Shown here: piece by piece, positions 36,780 to 47,424 of the stretch
Numbering within the stretch: position 1 is the stretch's first letter
Layout of the letters: each line of letters opens with the position of its first letter
NCBI GenBank assembly: GCA_037127315.1
Contig: JBBBDQ010000348.1
Coordinates: forward strand, 186,001 to 250,000
Length of the DNA stretch: 64,000 nt
From: Ascarosepion bandense
Taxonomy: Eukaryota > Mollusca > Cephalopoda > Sepiida > Sepiidae
Direction of reading: 5' to 3'
Notes under the pieces: model-generated
Told to the model about the DNA's origin: nothing
What the model saw: only the letters and a program-made list of their open reading frames with translations
Databases searched by the model: none
Position numbers and translations under genes: made by a program

Positions 36780-38485
36780 TCATCAAGGAACAGAAATTAG
36801 ACATTCCTTGATTCCCTGAAAATTCTACAATTTGATCTCAGCCAGCCAGGTATCATGCTCTATATGAAGGATTTCATGTTTGCATCTTGGACAATTTACT
36901 AGAATATATACATATATGCCAACTAAACTAAAGAAAAAGAAAAAGATAAAAGTGGGGAGCATCTTACTCACTTGGCATATATCTATCTACAATGGATTGT
37001 TTATTTTCAGAGTATGATATACAATGTATTAAACTGTATTATGCTAGTTAAAGTATTGCAATAAAATTAGCAGTAAACAAATGAATTTTGTAGAGTTTTC
37101 ATTATATACTTATATTTCTATGATAGATATAAGATGTGAATTTCAGCTTATTTCTTGATTAGAAATATTTACAATAATTAATTTGAGTGTTTGATATATT
37201 ATTACTATTTTTATATAACTAAAGAATTATTATTCATATTGCAAAGAAATCTATATAATATCATAGCTATTGATATTTATATTTTAATTTCAGATATATA
37301 AATATTTCCATGGGTTTTAAGAAAGATAAAACATCAAAAAGAAAATATTCTCATAACTAGATGTGAGCCCCTTGTTGGAAGTTTCAATTCTTGAATAGAG
37401 ATCACAAAAAAATTAAATTGAAAATATTGGTAAGATAAGAACTTAGAAAGATCTGGCTTCAAGAATAACATAAAATACTTGAGAAAAATTAAAAGTATAA
37501 TAAAAAAGGTGGAATCACTAACAAAGAAATATTTGAAGAAGCTGGTTGTTGAAAAAGTAAATAGGGGGAAAAGATGCAAAACATTAAGAATATTAGCTAA
37601 AAATATGAAAACAATCAAACTAACATTTTTATGTAAATATCACTAAAAGAAATATGAAGATTGGTTGAAGAAGTACATGGGAAGTGATTTCTTAACAATA
37701 CTTGTTCGTAATAAATGTAGAACTATGTTCGAGAAAACTTATGGCTGGGCTTGAGATTCTTAGAATACAACAGTGGGAAAGTAAAATAATGTTTCAAGCT
37801 AGTATTGTAAGTCTCTTCAAAGTTGATTAATATTCAGAATATATGCAGAGAATGATTGTTTTCTTGAGCAAGATATTTTATCATTAATACACAACTCAAA
37901 TATTTTAAGTAAAAATATATTCAAACAATTCTCCTTCATATTTTGTAAAGATGACTATCACATAACATGCCAATAAATATTTCAAAGACATCAAATTAAT
38001 GAAGTGACTGCCTCCTACCTCTTTAGATATTATATCAATAGAAAAAATGTAGTCTATTATGAAAAAGCATGTACGTGAAAATGGAAAACAATATACAAGT
38101 AAGGAAAATCACTAAGAAACAATAAAAATTGTTGCAATGTTAAATTTGAAACATAAAAACGTCACTGTGCAAAAGACTAATAAAAGTTATAGAATGGCAA
38201 AAATATGGTATTAACATTAAAAATGATAATTTGTTCAGGTATATCAGCTATTATTTCTATCAAATATACATTTCTCTGGTGCATATGCTTTGCATTTCTT
38301 TATACATAAAAATTTAAATTTCCTTTAAATTGTTTGGATAATAATATTTAACACTTCCACCAAAATAAGCTGTTATTGATATTTTTTAATAAAACATGAA
38401 ACTCACATAAGAGTTAATTTTACCAATATCTATTGGTTAATACCAGTTTGTTTTCTTTTGAAAATATGGACTAATATAATCTGAC
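36780..38485. other. AT-rich non-coding stretch, nothing recognised
   Basis: Only short AT-biased frames. No repeats or exon recognised before the mariner. Confidence 0.45.
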
Positions 38486-38490
38486 ATATA

Positions 38491-39692
38491 TACTGGGTTG
38501 CCCATTCATGCTAATTTTTAGTTGTTCATGTTCTAGCAGGTTGGAACACGTCAAGTTTATTGACAGATATAATATGCTTAAATTTTTAATTTAATTCATA
38601 TCAATTTTGCATCCCTATGAAAATGGAAGATTATAAGGTGCATTTTAGACACTTGATGCTTAAAGGCAAAAATATCATAAATGTAAAAATATCTTGCAAA
38701 CCACAAAAGAAAATATGTACTGTGTATTGGTGAAGGTGATTTAGCTGACAGAACTGTATGGAAGTGGTTTACTAAGTTTAGAGTTGGTGATTGTAGCCTT
38801 ATTAATGAAAAATGCTCAGGCAGACCTCCTACTCCTATATCAAGATATTGATCCCAAATAACCCACATTACACAACACAGAAATTGGTAGAAACACAAAA
38901 TTTATCAAAATCCACCATCCATGAGTACTTTGTGAAGTTTGGATATGCAAATCACGATGTATGTGTATCACATGATCTGTTTGAAAAGAATCTTTTGGAT
39001 TACATTTCCATTTTAGATTTGCTGTAGAGATGCAATGAAATGTATCCTTTTTTTAAGCAAATTTTGACAGGTGATGAGAAATGGATCTTTTACAACAATG
39101 TTCAGTAAAAATGATCCTGGAAAAAGTGACATGAACCAAATTTAACCCACCTTAAAAGCAGGTCTTCATCCTACGAAAGTCATGATGTGCATCTGGTATG
39201 ATTGCAAAGGAGTTCTTTATTCTACTCTTCTACCAAGTAACCAGTCAATTGATTCTGAAAAGTACTGCTTGCAATTTGATGAATTAAAAGCAGCAAATCA
39301 ATTGCTAGAATTGGCAAACAGGAAAGGTTTTTTCCAGAACTCTTGTTTCTTTGGTGACCCTGCAAAAGTTGCTGCAGCTTGGCTAGGATGTGTTATCTCA
39401 CTTACCATATTCACCAGACATTGCTCCTTCGGATTTTTATTTATTCATCTTTGCAAAATAATCTCAATGGTAAAAACTTAAATACTTTGGATAAAGTAAA
39501 AAAAAAACACCTTAATGTGTTTTTTAGCTGGAAAACCCACCACATTTTTGGGAAAACAGAATCTTTAAGTTGAAGGTAAAATGTGTAACAAAATGTTTCA
39601 TAATTAGTTGAATAAATACTTAATAGCATAATTTTGTTCTGTTTTTAATTTCCCTTAAAAATTAGCATTGACTTTCTGGACAACCCAATATA
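38491..39692 (+). mobile_element. Full-length decayed mariner with both inverted repeats
   Basis: Left end tactgggttgcccattcatg at 38491-38510; right end ctggacaacccaatata at 39676-39692. These ends are imperfect inverted repeats with TA at the borders, and the 1.2-kb spacing is typical of mariner. The transposase starts near 38620 and shows VYGEGDLADRTVWKWFTKFR near 38724-38785, a SGRPPT linker near 38817, LTGDEKWIFYNN near 39063-39100 (first catalytic Asp), KVMMCIWYDCKGVLYSTLLP near 39177-39235, and APSDFYLF near 39424 (third Asp). The HQDNARPH block with the second Asp is disrupted near 39335-39350. It resembles the Hsmar1/cecropia-type mariners and is clearly a different family from the mariners at 1 and 28.3 kb. 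Confidence 0.88.
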
Positions 39693-40180
39693 TGCTGAAA
39701 CCTGCCCAGGCCTGCACTCTGGAGAGGAGACTTCAGCATCACCTCACCATGATGCCAAAACAAGGGAACCAAATGACTACTGATGACAATGTTCTGAGGT
39801 TCCTTCTGTACGTGGACAGGAAAAATGACCACTGGCAAAAAGGCATGAGGTTGATCTTATCTTCACTTCAAGGATGTCTGCCCAAGTAACATGATAGTGA
39901 TGGACATCAAGAAGAAATGGGAAAATGTCACCAATGATTAAAATGATATTGGAGACATGAGTTTCATCAAGGGGTGGAGTGAGCAGAGAAAAAACATAGA
40001 CTTGACACCAGGGTAGAGCATGCTCGATGAAAAGAAAGCAATACAGCAACATTGGGAGGAGAGCATCTCCATATGCATTGGTTGCACTTGAGACTGTCAC
40101 TCCAGTATGATTTTGCACCACAATCAGCAGCAGCTAAGGCATAACTTTTTTGGCGCAGATCCATGGTCTTGTGAGTTTGA
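39693..40180. other. GC-richer unclassified segment
   Basis: Composition is visibly richer in G+C than its surroundings from the mariner end to the (CA)n tract. Short frames exist on both strands (to 114 codons) with no recognisable domain. It may be an unclassified repeat or a fragment of a retroelement. Confidence 0.35.
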
Positions 40181-40181
40181 T

Positions 40182-40186
40182 AGATG

Positions 40187-40227
<41 letters not shown>
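40182..40227. repeat. (AC)n microsatellite
   Basis: About 23 CA units. The neighbouring open frames (HTHTHT, CVCVCV) are its translation. Confidence 0.97.
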
Positions 40228-40229
<2 letters not shown>

Positions 40230-40231
<2 letters not shown>

Positions 40232-41131
40232 TATATATGCCATTAGACTTTGATGAATACATCCTACTTTTCTCAATCATTACCAGATTAAACCTCTTTT
40301 TGTTTTCAAAAATTTATTGTTTCTGCCTAAATATTTAGAACTTCATAATCTGGATTTCAGCAAAATAAGAACAGTGTTATTTAGTACTATTTTTTTTTAT
40401 ATTAAAGCAAATTCATATTAGAGTCAGGTTACAATTTTTTTTTATTTTAAAGCTGCGGATCTGATAAAGACAGAAATATATATTTGGTGTAAGTTCTGAA
40501 TAGATTTAGCTATGTTTTAAGCATATCAGTAACCTAAAGCAAAGAAAATTACCTGTTTTTTTTATTTTATAAATAATTAAGTTTTGGGCCTAATTATCCA
40601 TTTTTTTTTTCTATTTGAAATTAATTGATTTAGTACATTATAGAGATTTACTGTGATTTTGGAAAATTTAATTTTTGTTCACTTTTGTTTATGAATTTGT
40701 TTTCATTAAGATAGTTCTCTAGGTGTTTTTTTTATTTATCTTCTCTTTGCCAATATCTCTGATTTTTTATTATCTTCTTTGCTTATGCATTTAAGTATTT
40801 AGAAATTTAGTCAATCTCAAATGTTAGACTGCTAGGAGACAAATTCACTAACCACTACTCTATAGTGAGGTACTCCCTATTTTATACATATAAATTAATC
40901 TAGTTCTTCACATCACTAGAGAGTAAGAAGAAATATTTTCACATTGCTATAAACAGAGATTAAAAATGATCTTTACATAACATTACATACTTGCTGCTTT
41001 TCATACTGAGATTAAAAAGTATGTTTTCCTAATAATGCACATATTATTTCTGCTAGTATTTACTTTATCAAATGAACCATATTTTACTTATTTTATCAAT
41101 TTCTTAATATCTATCTATCTATCTATCTATC

Positions 41132-41169
<38 letters not shown>

Positions 41170-41259
41170 GAAATTATTAGTGTCTATCATGTATTTTTTT
41201 AATCTGGCAGTTATTTATCAGGCACACATATGCGTATATATTTCTCTATTGATTAAAAG

Positions 41260-41290
<31 letters not shown>

Positions 41291-42770
41291 TAGGGATGGA
41301 GTATTTCCATTTATTGTTTTTAAAGAACTGGGACTTGTACATTTGTACATGTATGCATGTGGCCAATATTGTAGCATAAATAAAATAAACAGAAAATATA
41401 AAACAAAATTTGAAAGCAAAATAAAATCAAGTTTGAGAAACATTCTCCATTTTCTGTAAAATAAACAGAGTATTTCTATGGTTTTAAATCAAATAATCTT
41501 TTTTTAAATCTTTTAAATTGCATACATATTGTTATATAGAACCAAGATTAAACTTGAATGATGTATTGAACAGATAGAATGTTGATGAGAAAATGCTCCT
41601 AGTTTAACTGCAAACAGAATATTAAATTAACAGTTTCGCTTTGAAAGACTATTTGACTTCTGTTCATGAAAAACCATTTTTAACATGTTCAACCAAAAGA
41701 AATTGCTTTATTGAGAAACAAAGATATACTGAGATAAAACAGGTTTTATTTTAATTAAAAATTGATTCTGTCTAAAATGCCTAGATATTTATAAATACAA
41801 TATCAAAACGGAAAAAAATGTAATCTGAATAGATATTCTGTATATTATTATTTAGATTTTTAAGTTCTTATAATGAATAAAATGTAGAATTGTCTTTACA
41901 GCATGTGACAGGAATGTTCTATTTATATGCTTCAAATCCCATCAGTTCATTAAAGTTATTTCATTTTGGAGAATTTAGTTTATTTTAAGAATTGAGCATA
42001 AACATTTCTTTCATTCATAAAAACTCTACAATAAAGTTAGAAAATAACAAATTTCTTTGAAAGGAAGATAAGTGACTGCACAAAAGTATATCAAGAATTG
42101 AATAAGTTCTACAATAGACAGACTGAAATAGATATAAATCAATTTACATGAATAATCTTTGAATTTTGATTTGTAATATTTGTTAAGCAACAGAAAATAA
42201 TTTGACTTATTCATTAGTAGATATTCAGATTAGATAAAATTGCTATTCGTACCAACTCAGTTTTATTTTTATTGGGTCTTTTCAAGTGCAATTTCTCATG
42301 TATGTTTCTTTTTTTTCCTAATTACAACAATCGTTGTGAGAAAGAATATCATTGTTCTCCTTTTTGGTTTCTGTAGTGTTAGAAAACACTGCAAAATTGA
42401 TCTGCTAGATGAAAACCTGTAATATGACAGTATCCTGGAGATCCTCCTATGTTCTATTTATTCCATCTATCAAATTTATAAAGAATTAAGTTAAATAGAT
42501 TACATTCAACTACTGACTAACCAACTTTATCCTAACACAGCATGTCTCAAACAACATTGATGCGACAACTCTTTTTTCACTTTTTACCTCAAAAATCCTG
42601 AATGAATAATCCTATATGGACAAAATTCATTTCAGGTATTTTTCTGTTTGACCAAAATTTAACTTGTACAATGGAGAATATTTAACAAATAAGATTTATT
42701 TCTTTTTCAATGCTTCATTATTAAAGAAATGTTTACATAATTCTGAGAAAAAGTACTATAAATATTTTTT
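40230..42770. other. Intron sequence 3' of the Shal exon (gene orientation), microsatellites only
   Basis: No coding exon recognised. (CTAT)n plus (TA)n lies at about 41107-41154 and (TA)n at about 41261-41287. I looked on the minus strand for the next Kv4 exon (expected to begin with a KARLARIR-like segment) and did not see it. Confidence 0.5.
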
Positions 42771-42930
42771 TTACAATTGAGTGCTATATTTAAAATTAAA
42801 AGGCCAGAAATATATTAGCTGAATTGGTAGAAAATAACATGAAACCACTGAAGCAATTTGGAAACCTTGGGCAAACTGTAAATCAGATACAGACATAGAG
42901 GTGAGAGATTGTGTGAAAGGAAACATTTTA

Positions 42931-42941
42931 AAAATTACCTT
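42931..42941 (-). promoter_or_regulatory. Splice donor of the Shal exon
   Basis: Minus-strand AAG|gtaatttt with GT at 42937-42938. Reading beyond it leaves the Kv4 family immediately (VIFKMF). Confidence 0.9.
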
Positions 42942-43101
42942 CTGTGCTTTGCGTTTGTCAGCTCTTTGGTTCTGGTGATAGATGCGACTAAAGTTGGACA
43001 CAATCACAGGCACAGGTAGGGCAATGACCAAGACTCCACTCAGAGAACATACACCACCAACGATCTTACCGGTGATTGTACTGGGTACCATGTCGCCATA
43101 T
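42939..43101 (-). CDS. Shal: Shal/Kv4 potassium channel, internal exon (pore end, S6, start of C-terminus)
   Basis: This 163-bp exon encodes 54 full codons after one leftover base. It starts YGDMVPST, the end of the selectivity filter (TLGYGD in the family), continues through S6 with the PVPVIV gate hinge ([11 protein letters not shown]), and ends [16 protein letters not shown]6 lines the ion pathway in the plasma membrane; Kv4 channels carry A-type current in neurons and muscle. The acceptor is a pyrimidine-rich tract ending ttcttgtag at 43102-43110. The donor is AAG|gtaatt with GT at 42937-42938. The first exon base (A) completes a Gly codon split GG|A across the intron. The [11 protein letters not shown] stretch favours Shal over Shaker, Shab or Shaw. 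Other exons lie outside the window or were not found. Confidence 0.95.
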
Positions 43102-43110
43102 CTACAAGAA
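43102..43110 (-). promoter_or_regulatory. Splice acceptor of the Shal exon
   Basis: Minus-strand ttcttgtag preceded by pyrimidine-rich sequence (ccttgtattattt). AG is at 43102-43103. The frame fits the Kv4 protein exactly. Confidence 0.9.
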
Positions 43111-43111
43111 A

Positions 43112-44150
43112 TAATACAAGGTCAATGAGTATATATAGGCATGAAAATTTTATCATATTTATAATATCTATAAGATGTAGTCAGTAATACTGAGGCAAAA
43201 ACCTTACTTACAGAAAAATATATCTGTGTAATTTTCATCAGAGTCTAAATATAACAGTTATTTTAAAACAATTATTCTTTTTAGCTGTGGCCTGAATGTC
43301 ATTTTAATTTTCAATGTAGTTCTTATTATATAAAAACAATTGCTGATATATACAAGTTCACATATATATGAGTATCAATTTAGGCATTTTCATGTGTATA
43401 TATATATATATATATAATTTCAATCATTTAATACAGACTGAAATAAGCATTAAAATGTAAAATAAAATTTATACAGATAAACAAGATATAACATTTTTCT
43501 GTTATAAAAAATGAGTTAGAAAGTTTTTGTTAGATAGTTTCTGTCATATACAGTATTGGAAGGTCCCATAACCATTGTGAAAAAGAGAAAGGTGAAATAG
43601 TATGGCCACATCATAAAAAACAAAGAATCTTTTTTCCAATATCATTCACTATCAAAAGAAGATGAAGAAGCAAACACAAGAAAAAAATGACCTAAAAATA
43701 CCAGATCATTGGAAGATCATTCACAATGACTCAGATATTGGTACACAACTGAGACATGTGAAAAGAGCCCATCAAATTCCCAGTTGTGCAGCAACCCTAC
43801 AATTACACCTAGTAATAGGACTGATGATTATTGTGCCATATATATGAGGCTCATTAATCCTAACTCTTGAAATATTCATATTCTGAAAAAAAGGACAGAT
43901 GCACTGTTCTTCTTTATTAAACACTAGAAAAATGTCCTTTTGTAACTTTTTATATTCTATCACCTCCAAAACTTTCCATAAAATATAAATATTTATATTT
44001 CAATCTTTTCATTTAAATAGTTTTTGTATATGTTGAATATTGTCACTCTCATTTATTACTAATTTATATTTTATTCCTATTTAACTAGTAATCTCTCTTT
44101 CAAAGATATTTTCATTATTATAATGAAAATAGATTTTAAGAGCTCTTTGC
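43112..44150. other. Intron sequence 5' of the Shal exon
   Basis: No further exon seen. A short (TA)n lies at 43397-43417. Confidence 0.5.
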
Positions 44151-44481
44151 AAATTTTTTTTTTTTTTTATAAGCGTTTCACCACGAGCAAGGCATTTCAC
44201 TGCCACTACTGCACAGGGAGCTACATAGAGTGGAGAAAGGATGGTTAAATATAGGAAATGTCAGAGGGTGGGTGATAGGCGGGTAAGGATACCGAAAATG
44301 AGGGTTGGGTAGATGAGAGTGTTGGGAGAATAATTGGAAGTTAGTGTAATAGGAGGTGTCTATTGACCATACATTTAAACACCTGGAGATTGTAGCTGTC
44401 AGGAAAGCAGACATGTGGAAGGGAATTCCACAGGCGGGAAGTGCAAGAAAAGAAGCTGTTGGAGTAGAAATTACGGTTACA

Positions 44482-44892
44482 TCATATCTGTTTAACTGTA
44501 AAAGGGTGGGACCTAGTTGATAATCTAGTATCTTGTGTAAATTCGTGCTTAGGTGGCACCAATGATCTAAGTTCATTGGAGCAGAAGACATGAAAGTAGC
44601 ACAGGGAAGCCACATCACACCGGTGAGAGAGTGGTTGCAGCTGGTCTGCCAAGTCAGTATCAATCACGTTACAGATTCTCCTTTGTATTTTGTCAAGAAG
44701 CCCAAGGAGAGTAGCAAGAGCACCTGACCAGATGTGGCAGCAGTATTCAATACATGGGCGGATGGTAGATTTGTATATGTGTAGGATAGATTCAGGCGGG
44801 AAAAACTTCCGGACCCTGCACAGAGAGCCAACTTTCATAGCGGCAGATTTGGCAATGGATTCGATATAGTCATTCCAAAAGTGTAAGGCCAA
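44482..44892 (-). pseudogene. LINE ORF2 C-terminal fragment (136 codons)
   Basis: WNDYIESIAKSAAMKVGSLC, FFPPESILHIYKSTIRPCIE, RRICNVIDTDLADQLQPLSH and TRLSTRSHPFTVKQI, the conserved region after the RT. A short deletion relative to the 53.5-kb copy removes LFYKYFHG-like residues (CYFHVFCSNELRS here). Confidence 0.85.
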
Positions 44893-45020
44893 GGAGGCGT
44901 AGTGTTTTTCTCTCTGGGAGGCAAGCCTGTTCCATGCTAATGCGAGGTAGATGCAATTGTCTATGGTGGTTAGTTGATAACAGCTTCATTTTAGAAGCAT
45001 TGAAATTTACTAGCCATTTC

Positions 45021-46022
45021 CTACCCCAGGCCACTACGGATTGGAGGTTCCTTTTCAAGCTCGGCAGCGAGGTTTGCTTTGTCGCCCACACCGGGTTTTT
45101 GATCGAGGTGAGAGTAGATTGTGATGTCATCGGCGTACATGCCTACTTGGGATCTAATGGTGTCGGGGATATCATTAATGTACATCAGAAAGAGCGTGGG
45201 ACCTAGGATAGAACCTTGAGGGTTGCCCGCATTCATATGGTAGTTTTGGGAGGCATGCCCATTTAATACCACCTTCAATGTGCAGTTAGAGAGGAATGAC
45301 TGGATGAGGTCAAACAGATGTCCAGTTATACCATAGCTCTGCAGTTTGCATAAGAGGCTAGCATGCCAGACCCTGTCGAACATTTTGGAGATATCCAAGG
45401 CAACGTTTCGGGCTTCACCATTCTTGTCAAGAGCCCAGTATATGTACTCGGTAATGGTCATTAGCATATCAGAAGTAGACCTGGTGAAGCGAAACCAGTA
45501 CTGTTTGTCAGAGAGAAGCCTGTGGGCCTTGAGATTCTGAATCACCTCGGCGTTGATAATGGCTTCAAAAACTTTGCCGAAGATCGGAAGGAGACTAATA
45601 GGGTGGTAATTGGCGGGGTCTGAGGGTTCGCCAGAATTATTAAATATAGGAACCACATCGGAGGACTTCCAACAGGCAGGAAAACAGTAAGCAGATAGGC
45701 AGAGCTTATAGAGTTTAGAGAGGACAGAGGAGAGTTCTGGGGCACATTTCTTCAGTACTATGATTGGGATTCCATCCCCGCCACTCACTTTGTGTGGGTC
45801 AAGTTGTCCAATTATCTTGGAGACCAGCAAGGGTGTAATGTGGACATTATTTAGTTGAGCCTTAGTTCTGGGTGGGAAGTGAGGTGTAGGTATTCCTAAC
45901 GAGTCCAGTGTCAAATTGGTGGAGAATCTACGGGCAAAGCATTCAGCCTTGTCCGTTGGGGAGGTGAGAACTTCAAATTCATTGATTAGTGGGGATATTG
46001 AAGTCTTGCTCTTTTTGAGCAC
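45021..46022 (-). pseudogene. LINE reverse transcriptase, 333-codon open frame
   Basis: The longest open frame in the window. Residues 1-130 are the pre-RT linker and first RT motifs (VVPIF 123-127, NYHPISLLPIFGKVFE 138-153). Motif A is LDISKMFDRVWH at 209-220. NPQGSILGP lies at 267-275 (most relatives have VPQG), and catalytic MYADDITIYS at 295-304 keeps both aspartates. The frame then shifts: ELEKEPPIRSG replaces the expected LQSVVAWGRKW, which continues in the frame at 44870-45130. The RT core reads well, but the protein lacks the endonuclease and C-terminal part. Confidence 0.9.
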
Positions 46023-46037
46023 ACTTTTGCAGAGTCG

Positions 46038-46331
46038 CTAGTAATCTTTGGAGCTGAGCTTAGCGGATGCTATGCATTGCCTCATTCTGGGAGCAAACGC
46101 TCTCTTAGCTTCATTCAGTACTTTTTTACACTTATTACGTACTGAGGCGAAAAGGCGCCTGTTTTGGTTCGATGAGCAGCTTTGATAGAGCCGGAAGAAA
46201 TGGTTCCGGTGGGCAATGGTGGCCGAGCAAGTGGGTGAGAACCAGGGGGATGAATTTGATTTTAGCTGGAATTTCCTGGCCAGGATAAAAGCATTGATGC
46301 CAGCCTTAACCCAAAAGGAGACCTTGGACAC
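46038..46331 (-). pseudogene. LINE ORF2 pre-RT linker fragment (97 codons)
   Basis: VSFWVKAGINAFILARK, then SSPWFSPTCSATIAHRNHFF and AKRAFAPRMRQCIASAK, ending SSKDY before a TAG. This segment links endonuclease and RT in Jockey/CR1-type proteins (compare the PWFNSECAAAIAHRN type). Removing the single stop would join it to the RT frame. A related frame continues upstream to about 46412. Confidence 0.8.
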
Positions 46332-46419
46332 ACAGTCTTCGACAGGAAGATCGAAGACATTGTTCCAGGGGACGTCGCAGAGGAAGTCTCAGAACAAGTC
46401 CCAGTCTGAACTGCTATAT

Positions 46420-47395
46420 AGTAATTACGTATCATTAACAAAAATAAATTCTTTACTTGATATTTGATCACATTAGCAAAGCCTTCATCATAAAAATTCT
46501 AGATATTTACAAGAAATTAATATTTTCATCATGTAAAATATTTTTATTAATTTAATCTATTCCATATATTTTTTATCATTCCATTTCTTTTCTGATTGTT
46601 ATTTGAATTATGTATTCATTGGCTTTCCTAGGGTATATGTTGAATTTAGTGGTTTTTATAATAATACTGCCTGACAAACTTTACTTCTGGTATTGGGAAC
46701 TTATCAACAATATCATGAATGGTAGTCAACAAAGAACTAATTTTTTAATAAGAACAGAAAAACTTTTTCAGTCACATTTGTTCTGATGTTAGCTTACCAT
46801 AATTTCCAAGATTTATGACAATTTCAAATTTTTATCATTTATTATTATTTAGTTTTCTTGTAGAATAAAGTATTTTTATGCTTCAGGGTTGATTCAAAAA
46901 GAGACAAATACTGAGAGCTTATTTTACTTTGACAGTTCCCAGCCAAACTGTAACTAATGTAATAATGCTACATAAAAATTTTAAAAAAGTAGTTTTGTAA
47001 CTCTTGTCAAATTTGGTGTTCTTATTGAACAAGAAAAAGGAAAATGTTTTAAAGAACACTGGATGCAGCAACATAAGTCTAATCAAAGCGATGGAATATC
47101 ACAGCTAAAATGTTATGTTTCAAACAACAAATGCTCAATATGTTCAACTTTGAAAATTATTTAGTATATTCACCTTGAATTATATTGTGTATAATAAATA
47201 AATGAATGCATGCACATATATACACAGATACACATAATTATGTTGTATAAGTTTATATACATATAAAAACATTCAATAAAAAGCACAAAACAAGACTATA
47301 TGTGTATCTAAAAATTTTAAATTTCCAAAATTTTACTGTACTTCCACATGTTAACTATATTAGAAACATAAAAATATACAAAGAATATATGGCCA
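46420..47395. other. AT-rich stretch, nothing recognised
   Basis: Probable intron. No exon, repeat family or long frame recognised. Confidence 0.45.
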
Positions 47396-47399
47396 TCAC

Positions 47400-47424
47400 T
47401 ATATATATATATATATATATATAT
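47400..47424. repeat. (TA)n microsatellite at element border
   Basis: (TA)n run directly left of the inverted-repeat element beginning with ttcatttgtaattgag. Confidence 0.95.

Larger units (their letters stand above)
44155..46412 (-). mobile_element. Best-preserved Jockey/CR1-like LINE (5'-truncated)
   Basis: The plus-strand T-run at about 44155-44170 is the poly(A) tail, followed by a 300-bp 3' UTR. Going upstream on the minus strand are the C-terminal domain (44482-44892), a short bridging frame (44870-45130), the RT (45021-46022) and the pre-RT linker (46038-46331). Homology stops near 46412, inside the region between endonuclease and RT. Damage is light: one nonsense codon between 46022 and 46038 (SKDY*RLCKSV), a frameshift just after YADD, and another near 44880. 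It is a close relative of the short copy at 53325-53818, with near-identical 3' UTRs. Confidence 0.92.

Noticed and set aside
42771..42936. Continuation of the Shal frame past the exon ([11 protein letters not shown])
   Set aside because: It leaves the Kv4 family exactly at a consensus GT donor, so it is intron read-through.
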